The position numbers were made by a program, and so were the translations under genes. Under the pieces are notes generated by a model, which searched no databases, had not been told where the DNA came from, and saw only the letters and a program-made list of their open reading frames with translations. This document shows, one piece after another, positions 55,065 through 64,000 of a stretch of 64,000 nt of DNA (its first letter is position 1; every line of letters begins with the position of its first letter). This DNA is from Poecilobothrus nobilitatus (Eukaryota > Arthropoda > Insecta > Diptera > Dolichopodidae). The stretch spans positions 228,276,491 to 228,340,490 of the forward strand of contig OX352772.1 of NCBI GenBank assembly GCA_947095535.1, written 5' to 3'.

Positions 55065-55618
55065 GAATAATGGAGGCAATGCACCAACCTTGATAGTTTT
55101 AGATGATTTAATGATTAACGCTTATAACACGGAAGTTTGTTTACAAAAGAATCACATCATCGAAACTTATCGGTTATACTTATAACACAAAATATTTTTC
55201 ATCAAGGAAAATTTTGAGGTATATTCAAAGGTATAGAAAATTCAGAAGTATATCGTTGATTAGAAAATATTTGGACTTTAAAAATCTTTTAAAAATTTAT
55301 TTAAAAAATTGATTTAAAAATCCACGAGACAAATCCTAAATTTTACCTTTAGCAAGGCAAATAATGTCAGAAAATATTAAAGAATTCAAAAAGGCATATA
55401 ATAAGACAACATCAGAACCACACAGCTATATTATTTTAGACCTGACACAAGGTATAAACTATTTATTTCGATTTAGAACTGATATATTTGATAAAAATTC
55501 AAAAAGTTGTGGGTGTTCTTGTACTTTAGATCAACTAAAAAAGAAAATTAAACGTTTGATAGCAAATCAACATATACTGCATACTTCAAAAAATTCTAAA
55601 ACCAAATTACGTAGATAA
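55065..55618 (+). pseudogene. Polinton ATPase fragment plus start of next viral gene, copy B2
   Basis: APTLIVLDDLMINAYNTEVC, then frameshifted TQNIFHQGKF, NIKEFKKAYNKTTSEPHS and YIILDLTQGINYLFRF. The last open piece (to 55,618) reads KRLIANQHILHTSKNSKTKLR in the second frame. This matches the beginning of the short basic protein at 29,098 (KRLKKNQHILRALGK). The captured segment therefore kept the viral overlap between ATPase and the next gene. Confidence 0.88.
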
Positions 55619-55934
55619 CACAGAATTTAGAAAATTTATAAACTGGAATGGCATTTCGGTATTCGATATACTTATTGCAAGCGATCAGAAATTCGAAATT
55701 TTATTAATTTAAAATTAAATTTAGGTACAAAAAAAAATTTCTTTAAGTATATTAAATATTAACTAGTGTCGCCATCACTAAAAATTTGAGGAAATGTCAC
55801 CAAGCACTCTTCATTTGAACGGATTGATTTTTCTTTTCCACAGAAGGAATCTTTAACAGACACAAAGGAAACCTAACAAATTCAATTTGAACCGCTGTAA
55901 AAAAGATGATCCTCAAAAGTAATTCAAAATGCAT
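55619..55934 (+). repeat. B2 unit tail, first part
   Basis: Same as 12,116-12,420. Interrupted at 55,934 by a non-LTR insertion and resumed at 59,606. Confidence 0.75.
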
Positions 55935-56059
55935 TGGTTGGTTGGTGTGAGTGGCTGGCCACCGCCGCTCCTGGCAGTGACCCCAATTAGCGCGTTAGCA
56001 CCGTTTTGCTGCCAATGCCGTGACCACAAGTCTTATAATATAGCTATATTAATTTAATT

Positions 56060-57345
56060 TTAGATCCATTTCGTTGCGTTAAGAAACCTTACCATTTCTG
56101 CAGGTTGCTTAACCGCTAGATCATTAAGATCGTTGAATTGATGGCTACCCAGAACTGCTATTCTGGCCCTTTCCAGCGCTGGGCACTTACAGGTGAAGTG
56201 TGTAATGGATTCTTTCTCATTCTGTTCACCACAGCTGCGACAGGATGAGTTGAATGGGATACCTATTCTGGCCGCATGTTCACCAATTGGCCAGTGGCCC
56301 GTGAACACACCTATTGTTCTGGCTATGTTCCGTCGGGATAGCTTCAATAGATTTTCGGTTCTTTTTTTATTATACGATGGCCAGACTTTCCTGGCCGTAC
56401 AACATGTGGCTAGTTCGTTCCACCTTCTATTTGCTAAGAACAAAAAGTGGAGGAAGATATCTCTCTTAACGCTGTTTAGCGCGAACTCTACCTGTTCCGC
56501 CTGTGAAGCATTTAGGCTGGAAGCCGTCCTTGCTAACTCATCAGCATGTTCATTTCTTGCGATGTTCCTATGTCCCGGAACCCACAGTAATGTAACATTG
56601 AATTGATTACTTACATTCTTAAGCTCGTCAAAGCATTTTCTGACGAGCTTAGATGTTATTATTGCAGAGTTGAGAGCCGCAATTGCTGTTTGGCTGTCCG
56701 TAACAATTGCAATGCTTCCTCCCAGAGAAGAATTGTTCCCTAGTATTTGGCATGCTTTCAAGATTCCTAGCATTTCAGCTTGAAATGCACTCGCTTTATC
56801 TGGCTGACGGAAAGCATGTTCTATTTTTAGTGATTCGGAATAGACACCCGCACCTTTGAACCATCAGTGAAGAGTGCGGTGTCAATTTCTCCCAAGGGGT
56901 TTTTCTGTTTCCATTCCCTTCTTGATGGAATCTTGACTTTAAAGTTCTTAGTAATTTCCAAAATTGGCATTACGTAGTCTGTGGAATCTGGCAGATCATG
57001 ATATACCGAGCTTAGAATACTGCTGTTTCCATAGGGTTTTGCATGCCAGTATCCATTCTCTCGAAGTCTGATTGCACTACAACAGGCTAGATATTTAATA
57101 TGAAGGTCAGCCGGGAGAAGGTATAGAAGTGCATCCAGTGCATTACTTGGCGTTGACCTTAACGCACCCGTAATACTTACACATGCAGCCCTCTGTACTC
57201 TACCAAGCTTGGTTCGAATATACTCCTTCTCCAGTGCTGGCCACCACACTAGTGACCCGTAGGTAAGGATGGGGCGTACTATAGCTGTGTACATTCATAA
57301 AGCCATTCTTGGCTTTAATCCCCATTTTTTACCTAATATTTTCCT
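56060..57345 (-). pseudogene. ORF2 thumb, RNase H and C-terminal Cys domain
   Basis: After a TGA at about 57,296: MYTAIVRPILTYGSLVWWPA, then LFTDGSK (RNase H Asp). A frameshift at about 56,850 leads to AFQAEMLGILKAC (Glu), VTDSQTAIAAL (Asp) and WVPGHRNIARNEHADELA (His/Asp). All four RNase H catalytic positions can be seen. The end has a Cys-His cluster (CRSCGEQNEKESITHFTCKC) found at the C-terminus of LOA/I-type ORF2. Stop at about 56,060, followed by about 125 bp of 3' UTR. Confidence 0.88.
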
Positions 57346-58501
57346 ACATAGGCCGAAGGTCTTTAAGAATTCTGTTCATTACTAAAAGCCACAGTAGTGG
57401 TGATAGCACCCCACCCTGGGGTGTACCCCTGCTTACTCTTCTAGTAATCTTATGGTTACCGATTTCCGACTGAATCTCTCTTGATTGCAACATATTAATG
57501 ATCCACTGTCTAAGGGTATTTTCTACCCCTAGATCTTCCAGTAAATCCTGTATAGCCGATACATGAATATTATTGAAGGCACCTTCTATGTCTAGAAAGG
57601 TGGCCAACGTATATTCTTTGTATTGTATCGATTTCTCAACGCTCCGTACTAATTCACTTAGTGCCGTCTCGGTTGACTTGCCTTTACAGTAAGCATGTTG
57701 ATACTTACATAGTGGAGTACTCTCTAGTACTCTTCGAAGTTCTAACTCTAGTGTTCTTTCGAGAGTTTTCAGTAAGAAGGATGATAGACTTATCGGTCTA
57801 AAGTCCTTAGCGGTTTCATGACCTCTTTTTCCAACCTTTGGTATAAAGACCACCTTCACCCGCCTCCATAGCAGAGGAATATGGCCTAGCAAGAGGCTGC
57901 TTTTGAATAGTTTCGTGATTAAGGGAACCACAAGTTCCTTAATTTCCTGAAGCATTTTTGGAAAAATACCATCCAAACCTGCAGCTTTGTATGGAGAAAA
58001 ATTATCAATTGCCCAGGCAATCTTTCGCTCCGTTATAACTGAGTTGACCCATTCATCAGGGCCTCTTTGGACCTTTGTGTCAACCGCTTGGTTGATCACA
58101 TGAGCGTCCTTTGTGCACCCTGGAAAATGAGTATGCACTAAAAGATCTAGGGTTTCAGCGGTTGAGTCAGTCCATGTTCCTTCCACCGTTCTAAGGAAGG
58201 ATGGATTGGAATGTTCTTTGGATAAGACTCTACTAAGTCTAGCGGAGTCCCTAGTCTTCTCTATGGATTCACAATAATCTTTCCATGACCGTGTCTTGGC
58301 CAATCGGATTTCTCTCTTATATTTCCTAAGTTGGTCCTTGTAGAGTTGCCAATTATTCTGTTTATAGCAGATATTATAGGCATCTCTAGTCTCCTTCCTT
58401 AGGTTAGTTAAATCCTCGTTCCACCAAACCGGGAATGTTTTTTTGCTACGTTTGACAGGACATGACACCTTAAATGAGACCTCCATGGCCTTTGTAAACA
58501 T
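57344..58501 (-). pseudogene. ORF2 reverse transcriptase, catalytic core deleted
   Basis: Open frame of 385 residues: VFIPKVGKRGHETAKDFRPI, SLSSFLLKTLERTLE, HAYCKGKSTETALSELV, LATFLDIEGAFNNI and RGTPQGGVLSPLLWLLVMN. The D in FLDIEGAF is kept. The next block, which should contain the Y-A-D-D box and the following hundred or so residues, is missing. After ILKDL the sequence joins CRKILGKKWGLKPRMAL, a segment normally well downstream. The enzyme cannot be active. Confidence 0.9.
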
Positions 58502-58515
58502 ATCAGTCCTCTTTT

Positions 58516-59329
58516 TTAATCATTCTTATTCACAATATCTGAGTTAGCTACTACCAAAAGTTTTTTTGTTGCTATCTTTCTAAATTTTCTCCAGTTAGTA
58601 GCTCTAGCATTTCTATAGGGCTGGGGATTTTCAGGCTTATGATTGACATTGAAGAGTATACAGCTGTGATCCGAAAAAGATCTCTTCTCCGATACTCTCC
58701 ATTTTTCTATTTTTAGGGTTTCATCGGTACCTATACATGTAATATCTATCACATCCGCCCAGCCCGAAAAACTATCCGAGCTTGGGAATGTGAATGTGGG
58801 GGTACTTCCCCTGTTGCATATATTAAGGTTAGCGTTTAGAATAAAATCGAACAATGACTCACCTCGTTCATTTGTTTCCGAGCTTCCCCATATGGTATGC
58901 CGAGCATTAGCATCGCAGCCCACAATCAGCTTGCCACCTGTGGCATTTACCAACTGCTGAAAGCGGGTGGGTGGAGCGTGTTCATCATGTGGCATGTACA
59001 CAGAACTTATGTACATGCTCTCATCGTTCTTCATCTCCAGTTTGACAACTGTCAAATCTTCGTAACTGAAATTAGAACAGAGATGTGCATTGATGTGTTT
59101 TTTTACCAGAATACCTTTTGGCTTTTGGCTTACCTTTTTCTAAACCTAAATTCTTGTAGAATAGATTGTAGTTACCGTTGTTTAACCCCCTGATCCTGGA
59201 GGCGTTAACCCATGGCTCCTGAATGAGGGCTATGTCGATGTCCTCCTCGCCAAGAAGGACCAGCAGATTATCCGAGGCACACTTTGAGTGCTTTAGATTA
59301 ATCTGCACCACCCGCATCGTTTGTTCCAC
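58516..59329 (-). pseudogene. ORF2 endonuclease (APE-type) domain
   Basis: MRVVQINLKHSKCASDNL at the start gives the Asn motif; ALIQEPWV carries the metal-binding Glu. After a frameshift near 59,080 the domain continues: YISSVYMPHDE, IVGCDANARHTIWGS, ADVIDITCIG and FSDHSCILF (final catalytic His). All endonuclease motifs are present. Another frameshift at about 58,510 separates it from the RT. Confidence 0.88.
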
Positions 59330-59579
59330 TGGCTGCTGCAGACTCTTTGTCGACTGACATTTCTTCTAGCAGCCCGTTCATCTCGTCAAGGTAGACTACG
59401 TCTGGACTATCTGACTTAAATATTTTCAGTTTGGTATGACGTATACCAAACCTTAGCTTGTTCCCCAGCTTCTCCAGAGGTTCGAGACTCTCTTCGCTGA
59501 TAAGAAGGAGAAACGAAATACTGTTCTTCAACAGTTCTTCTGATGATTTCTCTTTCACTATCACCGACCAGTTCCCCAT
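59298..59579 (-). pseudogene. ORF1 C-terminal end of LOA-like element
   Basis: 93-residue frame beginning MGNWSVIVKEKSSEELLKN and ending in EEMSVDKESAAASGTNDAGG. Only the last part of ORF1 (Gag-like) remains because of 5' truncation. ORF2 starts within its final codons in another frame (59,329), an overlap typical of the group. Confidence 0.65.
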
Positions 59580-59605
59580 TGGAACCGTCGGGTTATGGAT
59601 TCTAT

Positions 59606-60429
59606 AAAATGCATAGGAACATAATTAAAATTTACCGTACATAATCATATAAATAATAATTTGCTTTTGAACAACAATTAAACATATTTTTTCTTTCATT
59701 AAAAATATTAAAATGTTTATATCAGGTTTTTAAAAATATTTTATGACATCAATAATACAAATGTAATGTGTTTTCCGGTTTTTCTATTATACATAGCTCT
59801 CGGTCTCGCTTAGTCGCTTTAATTTAAAAATTATGTTACCAAAATAATTTACATATAAATATATCTACCTACCTAATTTAAAAACAAGTAAAAAGAAATA
59901 AATGTAACAGTAAGTCAACAAGTAAATGTAACAGTAAGTCGATGCAACCGACTTATTAATACCCTACACCTGATTAAATTAAAAATCCATAAGTTTTTTG
60001 TCAGCTGCTTGAACTTCTTCCCTTTTCTGTCTTATTGAACTCGAATTTCAGGTACGTAAAAGAGGCATCCTCTTGGGATATGCTTGCTACCCTTGTAAAA
60101 AATTTCAAGTTTCTATCTTTATTCATTTCGAAAATATGCTTGTTAGTCCTTGGGAGGCGTGTGTCAGGTACCTGAATTGCCACTCCAATTCATCAAATCC
60201 ATCTCAGGGACATAAAGAAAACATACCAGAACACCATTGTACTAAATTTAAAGCTTCTACTTTTGTTGGTTTTGGAGATGTGCTCGTTTGCTCTTGTGCT
60301 CTTCCGGTAGACGGTATAAAAATCGAAAGAAACAATTTTATTTATTTATAAATTTATTTTTTAGATACAATATAATATAATATGTACATACAAAATTATA
60401 AAAAAAAAAAAAAATCAGATATGAATCCA
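59606..60429 (+). repeat. B2 unit tail, second part, with short HINE-like copy
   Basis: Resumes the B tail after the LOA-like element. The deleted HINE-like copy is at 59,919-60,320, the same short form as 12,723-13,098. The stretch after it (60,330-60,429) matches 13,100-13,175 but has no foldback. Confidence 0.75.
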
Positions 60430-60663
60430 ATTTCTTTTCTTCTGGGATACAGAATATACTACATAATATAGTATGCACACACACAATTTTCGACAATTTT
60501 TTTTTTTAATATTCAAATGTAAATGAAAAAAGAAAAATTGAAAAAAGCAATTTATAATATTGAATCGTTCAATTGTTTTCTATGACATAAGTTTGTTTGT
60601 ATCCAAAATAATTAGATATAGATCATTTTTTATTGTTTGGACATTTGGATATAGAATATACAT
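60430..60663 (+). repeat. Leader of a further unit, cut by the errantivirus
   Basis: Matches the starts of the other leaders (16,080-16,310) up to 'ggatatagaatata', and then switches to errantivirus sequence. It shows that the unit array continued to the right before that insertion. Confidence 0.7.
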
Positions 60664-61203
60664 AATATATTTATGTATATATAATAAATTTATTATTTAT
60701 TTTAATAATAAAAAAAAAACACAACAATTTATTTTTATAAATATTTTAATTTTATTAAAATCGAAAACTTAACTATTTAAATATAATATTACGATTACTT
60801 AGTTTAACAATTTCTTTTTAGACTGTTACATTTCAGCAGTTATTCTTAGACTACTCTTTTTAATTCGTTACCAATATTTATATTGGTTATTATCTTCAAT
60901 ATTTTATTTAATTCATTTATACTTCACTTCACTTATACAAAGAAGGCAATTTCTTTGTCTTAAATACATAATATAAATCTTAATCTATTTTATCGTACAA
61001 AGAAAGTAATTTCTTTGTCTCAACATAATAATTATCTTATTTAAACATGACTTGATTTGTTTACTATTTATTGTTTATTTGATAGTAACTTTTTATTTAA
61101 GACATGTTTTAGTTTGTCTGTTAATATTGATTATAGTTATTTACCTGATAACAAAATATTTTGTTAAGACATGTTTTCGTTTGTCTGTTAATATTGATTA
61201 TAA
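60664..61203 (-). other. 3' UTR/LTR region of errantivirus (tentative)
   Basis: Lies between the end of Env and the point where the unit leader is interrupted. It contains a 67-bp direct repeat ('gacatgtttt' at 61,101 and 61,168) and two copies of 'aatttctttgtct' about 60 bp apart (60,949 and 61,010). The 5' LTR is outside the window, so LTR borders cannot be proven. Confidence 0.45.
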
Positions 61204-62580
61204 TTATTTACCTGATTCTAAATATTCTATTATGTCTTTAATTGCTTTTTCATTATGTGTTAAGGATGTAACTGCTCCCATCTTAGTTTGGAAACTCTCC
61301 TGAGTTTTCATAATAAATTTTATTTTAATAATTATTAATACAAAGCAAATAATTAGGATAATTAAAGTTCCTGCTATTCCAACATAATTGACATGTTTAT
61401 GATATTTTAATTCGTTAATTTCTTGAATATTTTCTTTAGTTTTTAATACTATGTCGTCAAAACTTAAGCTAATTTCAGATTCTGTTTTATTTAAACTTGG
61501 TATTACAAATTTTTCTATAGAATGATATTCTGTATTTGAATACTTTTCATTATTAATGTTAATATTACAATTAAAAAAATTTACGAAATAGTTTCCATTT
61601 AAGGTAAACTGTCTTTCATCACAATTACTATTCATTTCAAAATTTACAGCAGTTTATATAATTAAAGAATTTTCATCGATATTTATTGTTTTGCTTTCAT
61701 AATTAGTTTACAATTATTTTTAAAAATGCAATTTTCTGAATTTTCCAGTCCTTTAAATGATTGTGATGAACTGAATTTATAATAACTATTATTTAATTCT
61801 AGTGTATATTCTCTTTTTTCTTTAATTAATGTATTATTTTCATTGTTTATAGGTATAATTACTTTTTTGTTTAATGTTACATAATCAATTGGTATTTTTA
61901 TAGCAAAAATTATCATTCCGTTTATATGTTTGGCTAATCCTAATCGTATTTGATTTAATTTCTTAAAATCTATATTATATTTTATTATTTCTTCTTTTGA
62001 TAATATATTTGGATGTAGTAAACTTAATCTAGCTGAAGCAATATTATCTTGAATTTGTTTAACTTTTTCCTTAATAATATAGTTTAAATAATTGTTCATT
62101 TATTAGATTGAATGAAAAGGTTTTTGTTTCTAATTTGTATAGAAGATTCATTTGTTGTCTATCATTTTTAATTGCTCCTTGTATCATTATAAAAGATTTA
62201 TTGAAATTATCATTTATTTTAATTTGTTGATTTATGTTTTTTATTAAATTATGGTTATTTTTGTCAATAGTTAATATGTGATCTTCTATTTTTTGTCTGT
62301 CTTCATTGTCCATAGTGCAAAAACCCCATTTTATAATTGTACCGCCTATATTAATTAGTCCTCTTTTTTGTTTCATGGTAGCATTGTATGAACCATGTTT
62401 CTTGTATCGTCTATTTCTTTCAAAATAATTTCCCTATGGTTGTATTCCTGTGTTAGTAATTTAAGTGTTTTTTCTAATTCGTCTATGGCTTTATTTATTT
62501 CATTTGGATCTATGATATGGAGTACTATTTCAAAAATATTTGGTAATTCAATTTGATCTACTTTTATAATTGTATACCTG
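61204..62580 (-). pseudogene. Errantivirus Env-like glycoprotein, frameshifted
   Basis: Envelope-like protein of an insect errantivirus (endogenous retrovirus-like Ty3/gypsy group). Three pieces in different frames: 62,376-62,071 with a basic cleavage-type site (KQKRG) followed by a glycine-rich hydrophobic stretch and helical heptads; 62,099-61,683 central; 61,635-61,204 with a C-terminal membrane segment (VGIAGTLIILIICFVLIII) and cytoplasmic tail. A shorter stretch upstream to about 62,580 continues the N-terminal part with stops. Membership in the family is clear by motif order; the copy is broken by at least two frameshifts. Confidence 0.8.
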
Positions 62581-62588
62581 ACTGGCTA

Positions 62589-64000
62589 TCAATTTTGTGT
62601 ATTGTCATTGTTTATTTGATGTTCGGGAGATATGATAGTAACCATATCAATGTCATTATCTTCATGATTGTCTGAAAATTTAAGAGGTCTTTTAATATTT
62701 TCTATATGGATATTGTCTAATTTCATTTTTCTGTATTTCGGTTCGTTTTTATGTCTAACAGCTTTATAGTTTTTAACGTATCCCTCTTTTCTTTTTTCAA
62801 TATATTCTTCCCTACTTCTATTTTGTTTGTCTAATACTTTCTCTTTTGTTGCGTTAATGTTTTTTATAAGTTCTTCGATAGATGTTTCTCTATTTTGCGC
62901 TTTTTGTGGAGTTGTTTTTATCGTAGAGTGAAATGTGTTGTTATAAATTTTTACTGCCTCTAACATTTGGTCGCGAATGTTTATTTTATTTTCTAAATTA
63001 AGAGTTCTAATTTTCTCTGTAATTGTATTATGGAACCTTTCTATGTCTGAATTCTCAGTAGGGCTGTTTGGTTTTGTGGTATAGAAGTCTATTCCTTGGT
63101 TTCTTAGATATTCTTTAACTTTATTTCTGAATTCGTTATCAAAAACAAATTTTCTTGGTTTACCTTTAATACTAATAAATAACTTAAATTTTTCTATTAA
63201 TGTTTTGTGGTTTCTATTTTCTAAATTGAAGCTTATGATGTGTTTAGATAATTTGTCTATAAAATTTATAAATTAATTTTTACTATTAACATAAATATCT
63301 ACATGGATTATTTCGTTCAAATCTTGGGGTGTTTCTGTAAATTGAAATTTTGCTTTTATAGGTTTCCTATCATATTTGGATCTGTTGCAAATGTCACAAT
63401 TATTTATAATTTTATGAATATGTTCTCTAAGTTTTGGGTGAAAAATTGTTCGTTTTATATCATCATAAGTTGCGATTATTCCAGAATGTCCTGATTCATT
63501 TTTGTGAAAAAGTGTTATCTGTTTATTTAATCTTGCTTCGTCTATTATGTCTTTGGCATAATAAGTACACTGAAAAAATTGAATGTTTATATCGAACGTT
63601 TGAATTATTTTTTGTTGTAAAATATTATATTCCGAGTCACTCAAAAAAGAAAATATTCCTGTTTTACCGTTAATATATGTTTTTAAAATATTTGCCAAAT
63701 TTTCATTATGTAAGTCTTATTTATCTATATATATTCTATGTTTTTGAAAAATAGTTTCATATTGTTTATCTCTTTTTTCACAAAGTATAATTTGGTATTT
63801 GAAACGATTAACTATTGTTTTTATTATTGGAATGTGATTATTATATTCTTCTTCTTGGGAATGTATAGTTTGCATTTCAACCGTATTATTGTCATTTCTA
63901 TCTTCGTTAATATTAATCTCTAATTCTGAGTGAATTAAATTAATTTCATTTGTTTCTGTATTAATTCTACTTAAAAAATCTGCTACTTTATTATGTTTTC
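62589..64000 (-). pseudogene. Errantivirus Pol: end of RNase H and integrase
   Basis: Entering from the right edge: VADFLSRINTE, the usual end of gypsy RNase H, then a linker, a stop at about 63,719, and integrase. The zinc-binding domain is H-x-H-x-C-x-x-C (HKNESGHSG ... CDICNRSK, 63,360-63,520). The core shows HVDIY, then a stop at about 63,273, KFVFDNEF (second Asp) and PTENSDIERFHNT (Glu). The C-terminal part is Lys-rich and ends at 62,589. The 5' part of the element is outside the window. Confidence 0.85.

Larger units (their letters stand above)
55935..59605 (-). mobile_element. LOA/I-like non-LTR retrotransposon with RNase H, 5'-truncated
   Basis: Complete boundaries: a 9-bp target duplication AAAATGCAT at 55,926-55,934 and 59,606-59,614. 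The uninterrupted B1 tail at about 12,412 lacks it. On the minus strand the 3' end is a short tandem 'accaaccaacca' instead of poly(A), typical of I/LOA elements. From 59,579 the content is the end of ORF1, endonuclease, RT, RNase H and a C-terminal Cys motif. Base composition is markedly less AT-rich than the surroundings, a sign of recent arrival. Frames are broken and the RT catalytic segment is deleted. Confidence 0.92.

Noticed and set aside
56193..56606. Plus-strand 137-residue ORF with Cys-rich segments
   Set aside because: It is antisense to the RNase H/C-terminal domain of the LOA-like element, which has clear family motifs on the minus strand.
58897..59193. 98-residue plus-strand ORF
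   Set aside because: Shadow of the endonuclease domain on the minus strand.
1..64000. Bacterial-style defence, operon or riboswitch systems
   Set aside because: All recognisable content is eukaryotic mobile DNA or eukaryotic DNA-virus remnants; no prokaryotic gene organisation is present.

Overview
This is strongly AT-rich eukaryotic DNA built almost entirely from mobile elements and endogenous DNA-virus (Polinton/Maverick, adintovirus-like) remains. I see no ordinary host gene. The mix of elements fits an insect, most likely a fly: an errantivirus with an Env-like ORF, a non-LTR element of the I/LOA kind with its own RNase H, a Jockey/I-like element, Helentron-associated (DINE-1/HINE-like) elements with central satellite arrays, foldback DNA and TA-flanked Tc1/mariner MITEs. 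The dipteran assignment is inference from family resemblance.

Layout. The backbone is a repeating unit that I split into two types, A and B, alternating A-B-A-B: A1 (1 to about 5.2 kb, with later material to 8.5 kb), B1 (8.5-13.2 kb), A2 (16.07 kb, split and resumed at 45.47 kb, to about 48.3 kb) and B2 (49.9-60.66 kb). Each unit carries a decayed Ty3/gypsy gag-protease-RT. Directly after the RT thumb it is fused to the second half of a Polinton DNA-packaging ATPase gene, including its overlap with the next viral gene. RNase H and integrase of the retroelement are absent. This retrovirus-like/DNA-virus chimera, in four copies, is the most unusual thing in the window.

Insertions. Later insertions decorate the units. 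A non-LTR fragment lies at 5.57-7.46 kb. A 2.9-kb foldback with 307-bp tandem repeats lies at 13.18-16.07 kb. A 2.56-kb satellite-bearing element sits in B2 gag (50.997-53.555 kb), and a 3.67-kb LOA-like element with a 9-bp target duplication sits at 55.935-59.605 kb. An errantivirus runs off the right edge from about 60.66 kb. A 25.3-kb block (20,191-45,470) sits inside A2 at a point that the uninterrupted A1 copy defines.

The 25-kb block holds viral genes. Its left part (20.9-24.1 kb) has an integrase with chromodomain, an acidic ORF, a Cys/His ORF, and plus-strand ORFs that include a secreted-looking protein. Lineage 1 (27.3-36.4 kb) has integrase, Cys/His ORF, packaging ATPase, a short basic glycine-tailed protein, an unknown ORF, penton, pVI-like protein, an internally deleted major capsid protein, an exonuclease-like ORF, an adenain-like protease and two accessory ORFs. 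Lineage 2 (37.4-45.0 kb) has a different penton and double-jelly-roll capsid, an N-terminal PolB piece fused by deletion to a protease, and a second truncated PolB on the minus strand. No copy of the PolB polymerase domain survives. Several lineage 1 frames (both pentons in the block, pVI-like, protease, exonuclease-like) are still open, while ATPase, capsids, integrases and polymerases are broken. The block therefore reads as a graveyard of at least two virus lineages rather than a working element.
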